Assembly: GCA_016928075.1 (NCBI GenBank)
Contig: JAFGLJ010000031.1
Span: 1-38,238, forward strand
From: Bacteroidales bacterium
GTDB lineage: Bacteria > Bacteroidota > Bacteroidia > Bacteroidales > VadinHA17
DNA: 38,238 nt
Direction: 5' to 3'
In this document: positions 6,456 through 14,977 of the stretch, one piece after another
Layout: every line of letters begins with the position of its first letter
Numbering within the stretch: the first letter of the stretch is position 1
Notes under the pieces: model-generated
What the model was told of the DNA's origin: nothing
What the model saw: the letters and a program-made list of their open reading frames with translations, nothing else
Databases searched by the model: none
Position numbers and translations under genes: made by a program

Positions 6456-7622
6456 ATGAAAAAACTCCTGATGATCCCAGGCCCAATTGAATTTGACAAT
6501 GACGTGCTTGCGGCAATGGGTAAGCAAAGCCTCAGTCATGTTTCACCGGAATTCATTGACATATTTGCTGATTCCCTCGATATGATGAGAAAGGTGTGGA
6601 TGTGCCCGAATGGACAGCCATTTATAATAGCAGGCACCGGGACACTGGCAATGGATTTGGCTGGTGCTAATCTTGTTGAAAGTCACGACAGGGTACTTGT
6701 GGTATCAACAGGATATTTTGGTGAACGTTATGCCCAATTGCTTGACAGGTATGATGCCGATATCAATGTACTACGGTCGGTACCGGGCGAGGCGGTACCG
6801 ATAGAATTAATAGAGAGAGAACTCAGAAAAGAGAAATATAAAATATTAATATTCACTCATGTAGATACATCAACTGCAGTAAAGGTTAAAGCAAAAGCGC
6901 TTGGTGAACTTGGGCTTAAATATGATATTATTACAGTGCTAGATGGTGTATGTTCAGTCGCAGGTGAAGAAATAAGGCAGCAGGAGTGGGGTATTGATGT
7001 TGTTCTTACTGCATCTCAGAAAGCTATTGGGGTACCGCCGGGACTGGCTCTGCTGGTAGTGTCGGAAAGGGCAATGGGAAAATTCATGAAAAGAAAAAGC
7101 AAGGTGCGGAATTACTATGCCGACTGGACAAACTGGCTTCCTATTATGCATGCATATGAACGGAGAATACCCTCATACTTTGGTACTCCTGCTGTTAACC
7201 TGGTGTCAGCTCTTAATATAAGCCTGAAACAAATACTTGAGGAAGGCCTCGAAAACAGGTTTGAGAGACACAGGCGAACGGGAATGGCTTTCAGAGCGGC
7301 GATTAAAGCTCTTGGGATGAATCAAATACCGGCAGATGAATGTGCTGCCAACACTCTGTCGGCACCCTATTACCCTTCAGGAGTGAAAGCATCCGAATTC
7401 CTGCAGGCAGTAAACCAGGCAGGTGTGACCCTGGCCGGTGGCCTGCTTCCTGAACTCAAAAATGAATATTTCAGAATAGGTCATATGGGTAAGATTAATT
7501 CAGATGAAGTCATTGTAACGATAAAGGCAATTGAAACGTCCTTGAAGAAGTGCAATCATGATTTTAATGAAGGTGCGGGTACCAGAGCTGCAATTGATAT
7601 TCTGAATGTCAATGAATTATAA
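6456..7622 (+). CDS. Class V aminotransferase, alanine/serine-glyoxylate aminotransferase type
   Basis: PLP enzyme of 388 residues, counted from the ATG at 6456 (a TTG two codons earlier is less likely). The start LLMIPGPI, SHVSPEF, IIAGTGTLAMD (glycine-rich cofactor loop), FTHVDTSTA, VLDGVCSVAGEE (Asp163, pairs with the pyridine nitrogen) and TASQKAIGVPPGL (Lys189, PLP Schiff base) are in the order seen in yeast Agx1 and animal AGXT. The C-terminal half keeps YFGTPAVNLV, ISLKQILEEGLE and YFRIGHMG. This family transfers an amino group from alanine (or serine) to glyoxylate, giving glycine. With the upstream aldolase, which would release glyoxylate and pyruvate, the pair would recycle glyoxylate to glycine. 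Soluble, cytoplasmic. Exact amino donor is not readable from the sequence. Confidence 0.85.
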   Translation: MKKLLMIPGPIEFDNDVLAAMGKQSLSHVSPEFIDIFADSLDMMRKVWMCPNGQPFIIAGTGTLAMDLAGANLVESHDRVLVVSTGYFGERYAQLLDRYDADINVLRSVPGEAVPIELIERELRKEKYKILIFTHVDTSTAVKVKAKALGELGLKYDIITVLDGVCSVAGEEIRQQEWGIDVVLTASQKAIGVPPGLALLVVSERAMGKFMKRKSKVRNYYADWTNWLPIMHAYERRIPSYFGTPAVNLVSALNISLKQILEEGLENRFERHRRTGMAFRAAIKALGMNQIPADECAANTLSAPYYPSGVKASEFLQAVNQAGVTLAGGLLPELKNEYFRIGHMGKINSDEVIVTIKAIETSLKKCNHDFNEGAGTRAAIDILNVNEL

Positions 7623-7701
7623 TCCGGATAAGATAAATTAAGTATTAATTTTAGAAGTAATTTAAATAGAATTTCAAGTAATCACTAATTATTAAGAACC
7701 C

Positions 7702-10695
7702 ATGAAAAAGATACTGACTTACAGTAGTAAACGAATAATTATTACTGTTGCAGCATTTATTGCAATAGTAATTATTAGCGGATGTGAACAAAAGCCAAGC
7801 TATGAAGGATACAAAATCGTTGAGTCTCGCTTTGTTGATGAAGTGAATGCTGAGTGTGTTTATCTTGAGCACCTTAAAAGTGGTGCAAGGATATTTAAAA
7901 TCAAGGCAGGTGACCCGAACAAACTGTTTGCGATCGGCTTCAAGACAGTACCCGATTCTGATTGTGGTACACCTCATATAATGGAACATTCGGTACTCAA
8001 CGGGTCGAAGAATTTTCCCGTTAAAAGTCCTTTTGATGTACTTATGCAGGGTTCATTAAATACATTCCTTAATGCCATGACCGGAGCAGACATGACAATA
8101 TACCCGGTGGCAAGTATGAATGATAAAGATTATTTTAACCTGATGCATGTTTACCTCGATGCTGTATTCAATCCTCTTATTTATGACGATCCAAGGATAT
8201 TCAAGCAGGAAGGATGGCATTATGAGCTTACCGGAAAGGATAACCCCCTTGTATATAAAGGAGTGGTATACAATGAGATGAAAGGTGCATTTTCCAGTCC
8301 TGAAAGGGAATTAAGTTACCAGGTATACCGTAATCTGTTCCCGGATAATTGTTATCATTTTTCATCGGGTGGATATCCAAGAGCGATTCCGGAACTGACT
8401 TACGAAGATTTTCTTGCATTTCACAGGAAGCATTATCATCCCTCAAACAGCTATATTCTTCTTTATGGAGATGCTGACCTTCAAAAAGAACTGGAATTTA
8501 TTGACACATGCTACCTGGCTGAGTATGAGCGTTCCGATGAAAAAGTTGAAATAAGTGAGCAGGAACCATTTGACCAAATTAAAAGGGTTATAAGCACATA
8601 CCCGGTACTTGAAAATGCCAGTGTTGTTGATAAAACATTTCTGCAGTTAAGTTTTGTTGTTGGTAAAGCCACTGATTATGCTCACTCAATGGCATATAAT
8701 GTAATGTCGGATGTGCTTGTCAACCAGGAGTCAGCGCCGTTGAAGAAAGCATTACAGGAGGCAGGTATCGGCAGTGATGTTTCTGCTTATGTTGATGGTA
8801 ATAAGCAAATTGCTCTCCATATAGTTGTCAGAAATGCAAATGCAGAAGATATCGACAGGTTTTATGAGATTACAATGGGTGTTTTGAATAAAGTAGCTGA
8901 AGAAGGATTTGATAAGAAAGCACTTGAAGGAACAATTAACAGGATGGAATTCATGTTACGTGAAGGGGATAGTCCACAGAAAGGCCTTACATATGGTTTT
9001 CAGCTTATGAGCGGATGGCTTTATGATGGGGATCCTTTCGCAGGTCTTGAATTTGAAAATCCCCTGGCTGAGGTAAAACGTTCATTGACAGAGAACTATA
9101 TGGAACAGCTAATCATAAATGACCTGCTGTCAAATAATCATTGCCTTCTGCTTGCCCTTAAACCAGAACCTGGTCTGCAGTCTCAAATTGATAATGAGAT
9201 AAAAGCAGAGCTGACTTCAATTAAGGAAAATATGAACACGGAAACTATCGAGAAACTGATTGCAGATACCAATGAACTTATTGAATACCAGCAAAGATCT
9301 GATTCACCGGAAGCCCTTGCAACCATTCCTTTACTATCACTGGATGATATTACTAAAGAGGCGGTATGGTATGAAGCTGAGAAGAAAGATGTTGAAGGAA
9401 TAAAAGCGCTATTCCTGGATGAGTTCACAAATGGCATTATTTATAATAAGTTACTTTTTGACCTGCGGGTACTTCCTGAAGATAAGATCCAGTATGCATC
9501 ATTGCTGTCACATCTTTTGGGTAAGTTCGATACTGAAAACTATAAATATGGGGATATAGATAATGAACTGAATATACACACCGGTGGTTTCAGCTCATAT
9601 ATAACTATATATAATGCAGAAATGAACGATAGTAATGTAATACCAAAATTTGTCATCCAGTCGAAATCGGTACGCGATAAAACAGGTAAGATGATGGAAC
9701 TTGCAGGCGAGATAATAAATAAAACTGATTTTAGTGATAAGGATCGTTTAAAAACCCTGATGATTAGGCATTTTGCTGAAGTTGATGCTAATGTAAAGAA
9801 CAATGGCCTTAATTATGCGGTCCAGCGTATGTTCTCTTACTGCAGCCACAGTGGTGTATTCAATGAGCTTATATCAGGAATGGAATATTACTGGTACCTG
9901 GCAGACATGGTAGAAAACTTTGATTCAAAGGCTGATGAGATAATAGAAAACCTGAAAGAAGTGTCTTCTTCATTATTTACAACTTCAAATATGATTGCCG
10001 GTATTGCCTGTCATAAAAAGGACTTTATGGTATATTCAGATGCTCTGACAGCTCTTGCTTCCTCTATGCCGGAAGGAGAGGCCGAATATGTTACCTGGGA
10101 TATTAAACCTGAGAAGAAAAATGAAGCATTCAAAACCACATCGAAGGTTCAGTATGTTATTAAAGGAGCTAATTTTAAGGAGCTTGGGCACGAATGGTCT
10201 GGAAAATTACTGGTTCTTAACCAGATATTATCCACTGACTGGTTACAGAATCAGATCAGGGTAATAGGAGGAGCTTATGGAGGCTTCTCTGACTTCAGTC
10301 ATTCAGGAAATATGTTTTTTGGATCATATCGTGATCCAAACCTCAGTGAATCAATTGATATATATGATAAAACACCTGAATATCTTACAGGCTTTGAGGC
10401 AGATGATAAGGCAATGACACGGTATATCATAGGTACAGTTTCAAATACAGATTACCCGGAAACACCTTCCATGAAGGCAAATACTGCACTTACAAGGTAT
10501 TTTAACGGCATTACCAGGGAATTCTTGCAGAAACAGAGGGATGAAGTGCTCAGCACAACAGCTGAGGATATATCCGGCATGAAGGCTATGATTGAAGAGC
10601 TTATGGAGCAGGATTTTTACTGTGTCTACGGGAACAGCGATAAGATTGAGCAGAATAAGGATCTGTTTATGACTGTAATGGATCCTATCAGGTAA
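7702..10695 (+). CDS. M16C (PreP-like) zinc metallopeptidase, lipoprotein
   Basis: Precursor of 997 residues with a lipobox IISGC (predicted lipidated Cys28), so it should be anchored outside the cytoplasm. The inverted zinc motif HxxEH is HIMEH (His92, Glu95 catalytic, His96), and the third ligand is Glu192 in VVYNEMKG, followed by the PreP-type SSPERELSYQ. The length and the four-domain layout (two halves of about 480 residues, the second without a zinc motif) match the presequence protease/insulinase-type M16C peptidases, which close around and degrade unfolded peptides. Preceded by an 80-bp AT-rich gap without a clear promoter, it may be read through from the aminotransferase gene. Its transcript ends at the repeat/inverted-repeat block at 10704-10785. 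Confidence 0.9.
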   Translation: MKKILTYSSKRIIITVAAFIAIVIISGCEQKPSYEGYKIVESRFVDEVNAECVYLEHLKSGARIFKIKAGDPNKLFAIGFKTVPDSDCGTPHIMEHSVLNGSKNFPVKSPFDVLMQGSLNTFLNAMTGADMTIYPVASMNDKDYFNLMHVYLDAVFNPLIYDDPRIFKQEGWHYELTGKDNPLVYKGVVYNEMKGAFSSPERELSYQVYRNLFPDNCYHFSSGGYPRAIPELTYEDFLAFHRKHYHPSNSYILLYGDADLQKELEFIDTCYLAEYERSDEKVEISEQEPFDQIKRVISTYPVLENASVVDKTFLQLSFVVGKATDYAHSMAYNVMSDVLVNQESAPLKKALQEAGIGSDVSAYVDGNKQIALHIVVRNANAEDIDRFYEITMGVLNKVAEEGFDKKALEGTINRMEFMLREGDSPQKGLTYGFQLMSGWLYDGDPFAGLEFENPLAEVKRSLTENYMEQLIINDLLSNNHCLLLALKPEPGLQSQIDNEIKAELTSIKENMNTETIEKLIADTNELIEYQQRSDSPEALATIPLLSLDDITKEAVWYEAEKKDVEGIKALFLDEFTNGIIYNKLLFDLRVLPEDKIQYASLLSHLLGKFDTENYKYGDIDNELNIHTGGFSSYITIYNAEMNDSNVIPKFVIQSKSVRDKTGKMMELAGEIINKTDFSDKDRLKTLMIRHFAEVDANVKNNGLNYAVQRMFSYCSHSGVFNELISGMEYYWYLADMVENFDSKADEIIENLKEVSSSLFTTSNMIAGIACHKKDFMVYSDALTALASSMPEGEAEYVTWDIKPEKKNEAFKTTSKVQYVIKGANFKELGHEWSGKLLVLNQILSTDWLQNQIRVIGGAYGGFSDFSHSGNMFFGSYRDPNLSESIDIYDKTPEYLTGFEADDKAMTRYIIGTVSNTDYPETPSMKANTALTRYFNGITREFLQKQRDEVLSTTAEDISGMKAMIEELMEQDFYCVYGNSDKIEQNKDLFMTVMDPIR

Positions 10696-10703
10696 GCAGG
10701 ATA

Positions 10704-10785
10704 AATAATGGAATATTGGAATAATGGAATATTGGGCTAATGGGCTATAGGGGTTTAACCGTCCTTTTCAATATTCCATCATTCC
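10704..10785. repeat. 16-bp tandem duplication with a matching inverted repeat (possible bidirectional terminator)
   Basis: AATAATGGAATATTGG occurs twice in perfect tandem (10704-10719, 10720-10735). A 17-nt segment 10718-10734 is complementary, with one mismatch, to 10769-10785, so either tandem copy can pair with the right arm. The right arm contains ATTCCATC repeats and is followed by a run of six T (10795-10800). It lies between convergent genes and overlaps the 3' end of the DUF2784 gene, so it may serve as a terminator for one or both strands. Confidence 0.6.
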
Positions 10786-11168
10786 ATCATTCCCTTTTTT
10801 CTTGTCAAACCTATTACGTTAAGCGCAAGTGAAATTACAAATGCTGCTACAAGTCCCCACAATGTAGCATCATCAACCAGTTTCTGGCTGAAATCCAAAC
10901 CGGTAAGCCTGTCGGCAAGGTACTTTATATAGGATGTTGGCAGGTCTGTATGCCCCAGCTTTTCCAGTATATCGAAGTGCCAGTCTGTCAGAGGGCAATA
11001 ACCGGGAACACCCACTATAAGTCCGAGCAGGAACCATGAAGCAAAAGTGATCAGGATTACTACAAGGTTGGCCAGCCTGGTCTTCTTCCATATCCAGCCA
11101 AAAAGGTTGAATAATATCAGCGAGGTATGGAATACAACAAATGCTATGTCGGCAAGCCTGTAAAGCAT
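10779..11168 (-). CDS. DUF2784-like small membrane protein
   Basis: Protein of 129 residues with about three to four hydrophobic helices (about 4-25, 33-55, 104-122) and a loop with GVPGYCPLTDWHFDILEKLG (about 53-72). The CPLT...W/E pattern after helix 2, followed by a loop with a tyrosine-rich helix, is what I recall for the DUF2784 family, whose function is unknown. The final residues (KKGMME) are written by the repeat block at 10779-10800, suggesting the C terminus was extended or replaced by intergenic repeat sequence. The start codon is only 2 bp downstream of the histidine kinase stop, so the two are almost certainly one transcription unit with the kinase first. Confidence 0.7.
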   Translation of the reverse strand: MLYRLADIAFVVFHTSLILFNLFGWIWKKTRLANLVVILITFASWFLLGLIVGVPGYCPLTDWHFDILEKLGHTDLPTSYIKYLADRLTGLDFSQKLVDDATLWGLVAAFVISLALNVIGLTRKKGMME

Positions 11169-11170
11169 TG

Positions 11171-13510
11171 TTATCGATAAAAATTCTTGCTGATTATTCT
11201 GAGAAGGTCATCCTTTCTTATTGGTTTGGCAAGGTAATCATTACAGCCTGCTTCAAGGGATTTCTCCCTGTCACCTGTCAGGGCATATGCAGTTGTTGCT
11301 ATGATGGGAATGTCCTTATTGAACTCACGTATGCTCCTTGTGGCATCCCAGCCATTTATTTCAGGCATCTTCACATCCATCAAAACAAGGTTAACCTCAG
11401 GATCTTCCCTGACTTTCTCTACTGTATCATAGCCGTTGGTTGTGCGTGTAACCTTTGCACCGATATTTATTAAAACTTTTTCCAGATACAAGAAATTTGC
11501 ATCATCATCTTCAGCAATTAAAACATTAAGGCCTGGCTTTATCTCGTATTTTTTTTCATTCATTGCGGCCTCATTCTTTTTTACAGTGCTATGTTCCATT
11601 TCCCTTTTATATGGTATTGAAAGATAAAAGGTGCTTCCTTCTCTTTCTTTACTTTCAAACCATATTTTACCTCCCAGTATCTCAGTGTAAGATTTAGCTA
11701 TTGACAGCCCGAGACCGGAACCTTCATATGGCCTGGATAAGGCAAGATCGGCCTGCACAAATCTGTCAAATATTATTTCCTGGTGATCTATTGGAATGCC
11801 AATACCTGAATCCCTGATAAAAAATATTAATGAATCATTTTCAACCAGGTTCCCTAATTCAATGATTCCTTTCTGTGTAAATTTAACTGCATTCTTCAAC
11901 AGGTTGGAAAGGATGGATATCAATAGATTCCTGTCGGTTAATACTTTGAGCTGTCCTATTTTAGTGTCATTATTAATAATCAGTTTTAGACCTTTCTCGT
12001 CGGTTTGCGGCTTGAAAAGGCCTGAAAGGTAATCAGTTATCTCGGGGATATGTGTTTCGGAAAAGACGGGCCTGATATTCTCCGTTTCGATCTTTGACAT
12101 TTCAATTATATTATTGATTGTATCCAGTAACCTTTGTCCGCTTTCTTGCATGGTGCTTATGAAGTTTTCCTTTTCTTCACTTGTCAGATCAAGCTTCTGC
12201 AATAACTCCACAAAACCAATTATACTGTTCATTGGAGTACGTATCTCATGACTCATATTGGCGAGGAAGTGAGTTTTAAGCCTGTTGCTTTCTTCAGCTT
12301 TCTGCTTGGCCAGGATTAATTCGTTTTCCGAATTCTTCTGTTCAGTGATATCTGTCTGTGTTCCCCAGATCCTCATAAGATACCCATCTTTAACAATACC
12401 AAGTGTATTGTTATTGATGTATTTCCTGTTGCCTCTTGAGTCAATTTCCTCTGTTATGTTATTCTCTGTTTTGTATCCTGATTTTATGAATTGCCCGGTT
12501 ACATAGCGGTTCTGTGGATTATCTTTGGTGCCGTAAAAATCAAGGATAGTCTTACCTATTATATCAGCTTCATCATCTATATTATACATTCTGAGAAAAG
12601 CAGGGTTGCACTCAGCCAGATGTGTTCTTTCGTATATACAATCAATCTGTTCCTCAATAGGCATATTTATCGGAATAGGATCTGTAAATTCAAACCGATA
12701 AACGGCATCTGAAACCTGAGATATGAAATTCTTATAACGCTCTTCACTCTTATACAGTGCTTCCTCGGCTTCCTTCTTTTCAGTTATGTCAATAATTGTA
12801 CCTTCAAAGTATTTAACTGTATTATTATCATCCCTTATTGTCCTGAAGCTGTCGGCTGCCCATATTATTTTACCATCATAACGGCGTAAACGTATTTCGT
12901 TGCTTAATATGACATTTTTCTTATCAAGAAGCTGGAATTCTTTGTTTCTGTCCTTTCGTTCGTAGTACAGGTCATTTACGTTAGTTTTCAGCAGGGACTC
13001 CCTGTCGGGAAAACCAAGTAATCTGACCAGGGCTGGATTTGCGTCTATAATACGGCCATCGGGCGTTGTGCGATAAATGCCCTCTACGAGGTTTTCGAAC
13101 AGTAACCGGAAATTTTCTTCACTGGCTTTCATTTTCTCCACAGCCTGTTTCCCCTCGGTAATATCCTCGATGAGTGTGGCAAGGAAGCCTTTTTCATTCG
13201 AATAGGCGAGTACCCTGTACCAGTTACCTGTAGCTTTGAAATACAACTCGCGTATATCGCTTCCTCCCTCAAAGGCTATTTTTCCATACATGCTCAAATC
13301 AACGGTGGGCTTGATGTACTCAGGCAAAGTATCTTTTACTGTTCTGCCAACAATGTATTCCTCATTTGAGCCGGTTATTTTCTCAAAACGTGAATTAACT
13401 TCCAAAAAACGGAAGTCAATAGTTATGCCCTTTTTATTAACAATAGCTTCCAGATATGCATAGGCAAGAGGAGAATGATAAATAAGAGACTTATAATCAG
13501 GTTGTTTCAT
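11171..13510 (-). CDS. Soluble hybrid sensor histidine kinase (PAS x3 - HisKA - HATPase - REC)
   Basis: Cytoplasmic two-component kinase of 779 residues; no membrane helix was found. Order: PAS 1 (about 5-118), PAS 2 (about 130-245, ends DITEKK), PAS 3 (about 255-392, ends DITEQK), coiled linker, HisKA with phospho-acceptor His421 in NMSHEIRTPMN, HATPase_c with N box NLLKNAVKF (Asn540), G1 DSGIGIP (567-573) and G2 GSGLGL (597-602), then a receiver domain (about 660-779) with the acidic pair at 667-669, phospho-acceptor Asp712 in LVLMDVKMP and Lys762. A separate output regulator or Hpt protein is not encoded nearby, so its target is unknown; signal input is presumably intracellular through the PAS domains. 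It is followed, 2 bp later, by the DUF2784-like gene. Confidence 0.93.
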   Translation of the reverse strand: MKQPDYKSLIYHSPLAYAYLEAIVNKKGITIDFRFLEVNSRFEKITGSNEEYIVGRTVKDTLPEYIKPTVDLSMYGKIAFEGGSDIRELYFKATGNWYRVLAYSNEKGFLATLIEDITEGKQAVEKMKASEENFRLLFENLVEGIYRTTPDGRIIDANPALVRLLGFPDRESLLKTNVNDLYYERKDRNKEFQLLDKKNVILSNEIRLRRYDGKIIWAADSFRTIRDDNNTVKYFEGTIIDITEKKEAEEALYKSEERYKNFISQVSDAVYRFEFTDPIPINMPIEEQIDCIYERTHLAECNPAFLRMYNIDDEADIIGKTILDFYGTKDNPQNRYVTGQFIKSGYKTENNITEEIDSRGNRKYINNNTLGIVKDGYLMRIWGTQTDITEQKNSENELILAKQKAEESNRLKTHFLANMSHEIRTPMNSIIGFVELLQKLDLTSEEKENFISTMQESGQRLLDTINNIIEMSKIETENIRPVFSETHIPEITDYLSGLFKPQTDEKGLKLIINNDTKIGQLKVLTDRNLLISILSNLLKNAVKFTQKGIIELGNLVENDSLIFFIRDSGIGIPIDHQEIIFDRFVQADLALSRPYEGSGLGLSIAKSYTEILGGKIWFESKEREGSTFYLSIPYKREMEHSTVKKNEAAMNEKKYEIKPGLNVLIAEDDDANFLYLEKVLINIGAKVTRTTNGYDTVEKVREDPEVNLVLMDVKMPEINGWDATRSIREFNKDIPIIATTAYALTGDREKSLEAGCNDYLAKPIRKDDLLRIISKNFYR

Positions 13511-13597
13511 CTGTACCAGTAAAATATTATTTATGTTTAGATAGTATTGTCTTTATCCCGACAATAAATATAATCAATTAGAGCTTAGTTGCACAGA

Positions 13598-13605
13598 TAG
13601 GTTTG
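13598..13605 (+). promoter_or_regulatory. Possible -7 element for the serpin operon
   Basis: TAGGTTTG matches TAnnTTTG. It lies 86 bp before the serpin ATG at 13692. No convincing TTG is found 19-21 bp upstream, so this is a weak call. Confidence 0.3.
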
Positions 13606-13691
13606 AAAATTTTAAGGCCTGTCTGCAGCGTCCCGATAAAATTATGCGTATTAACTAATAAGACGACAACATATATAAACATCAAATAATA

Positions 13692-14951
13692 ATGAATATG
13701 AAAAGGACAGTAATAATAGTATCAGCAATAATAACGATACTAACAATCACAGCATTATTCCACGGATGCGAAAAGGACGATACAGAACAGGTACTTATTC
13801 CTAAAAGTTTTGATCTGACTGAAAAGGCAGGGCAGGTAATTTACAGCAGTAATGATTTCGGGATAGAACTTTTCTCTAAAGTAGCTGAGGAGGAAACGGA
13901 TAATTTAATGCTTTCACCATTAAGTGCGAGCACTGCCCTCACAATGCTTCTCAATGGATGCAGCGGTAATACATACCTGCAGAATATGGAAACACTTAAG
14001 TATCCGGAGGGTATGACATTAGATGAAATAAACGAATCATATAATAGTCTTGTAAACCAGCTACTTGAAGCAGATAGTAAAGTACAGCTGGCATTGGCAA
14101 ACGCAATATTTTACAGGAATGGGTTTAATGTAAAGAATGAATTCCTCAACAGCATGCAAGCCAGTTTCGATGCCTTAATTAAGTCACTTGACTTCAGCTC
14201 ACCCTCTGCGCTCGATGAAATAAATGGCTGGGCGAGTGACAACACAAATGGGAAGATAGAAGAGGTCCTTCAGCAGATATCTGCTGAAGCGGTTATGTTC
14301 ATTATGAATGCATTATATTTCAAGGGTGACTGGTCTTATAAGTTTGACGAAACATTAACCGAAGACAATATATTTTATCCTGACGGAACCGATCCTGTTA
14401 TGGTCAGTACCATGAGGGGTGAAGTGGGGGCAAAGATTTATACGTCTGATGATTACAGGGCTATTGAATTGCCCTATGGCAGAACTAACTTTACGATGAT
14501 TGTTATTGTTCCTGAAGGATCACTAAGTGAATTCAATTCATCATTTAATATAAATGAATGGAATAATTTGACAGGTGATCTTGACAGCCAGGAGGAGTAT
14601 GGGAATCTCGAGGTGTTCATGCCCGGATTCAAGTTTTCTTATGAGAAGTACCTTAACAACCAGCTTAAAAGCATGGGCATGGCTGATGCTTTTAATCCAT
14701 ACCTGGCGGACCTTTCAGGCATATCGGAAAGTCAGATCTATGTAGACTTCGTAAAGCAAAACAGCTTTATTGAAGTTAATGAAGAGGGAACTGAGGCTGC
14801 TGCTGTAACAACAATTGGTGTTGACTTTACAAGCGTCCCTGCTCAACCATTTGTATTTAAGATTGACAAATCGTTCGTTTTTGCGATACGCGAGAGAACG
14901 ACAAATACAATACTATTTCTCGGGCAGGTGCTGAACCCTGAAAATGAATAA
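13692..14951 (+). CDS. Serpin (serine protease inhibitor), lipoprotein
   Basis: Precursor of 419 residues with a lipobox FHGC (Cys26) and a full serpin domain (about 45-416). Visible serpin marks are NLMLSPLSASTALTMLLNG (about 71-89), LALANAIFYRNGF, the breach/shutter segment FIMNALYFKGDW (about 203-214), and the C-terminal FVFAIRERTTNTILFLGQV. The hinge of the reactive loop reads EEGTEAAAVTT (364-374), with small residues as in inhibitory serpins. Counting 17 residues from Glu364 puts the scissile bond at about Thr380-Ser381, so the target would be a protease accepting a small polar P1; the register could be off by one or two. Lipid anchoring points to protection of the cell surface or periplasm. 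It heads a run with an LVIVD lipoprotein (26 bp on) and a barrel protein. Confidence 0.92.
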   Translation: MNMKRTVIIVSAIITILTITALFHGCEKDDTEQVLIPKSFDLTEKAGQVIYSSNDFGIELFSKVAEEETDNLMLSPLSASTALTMLLNGCSGNTYLQNMETLKYPEGMTLDEINESYNSLVNQLLEADSKVQLALANAIFYRNGFNVKNEFLNSMQASFDALIKSLDFSSPSALDEINGWASDNTNGKIEEVLQQISAEAVMFIMNALYFKGDWSYKFDETLTEDNIFYPDGTDPVMVSTMRGEVGAKIYTSDDYRAIELPYGRTNFTMIVIVPEGSLSEFNSSFNINEWNNLTGDLDSQEEYGNLEVFMPGFKFSYEKYLNNQLKSMGMADAFNPYLADLSGISESQIYVDFVKQNSFIEVNEEGTEAAAVTTIGVDFTSVPAQPFVFKIDKSFVFAIRERTTNTILFLGQVLNPENE

Positions 14952-14977
14952 GATAATAATTAATAAAAACTGATATC

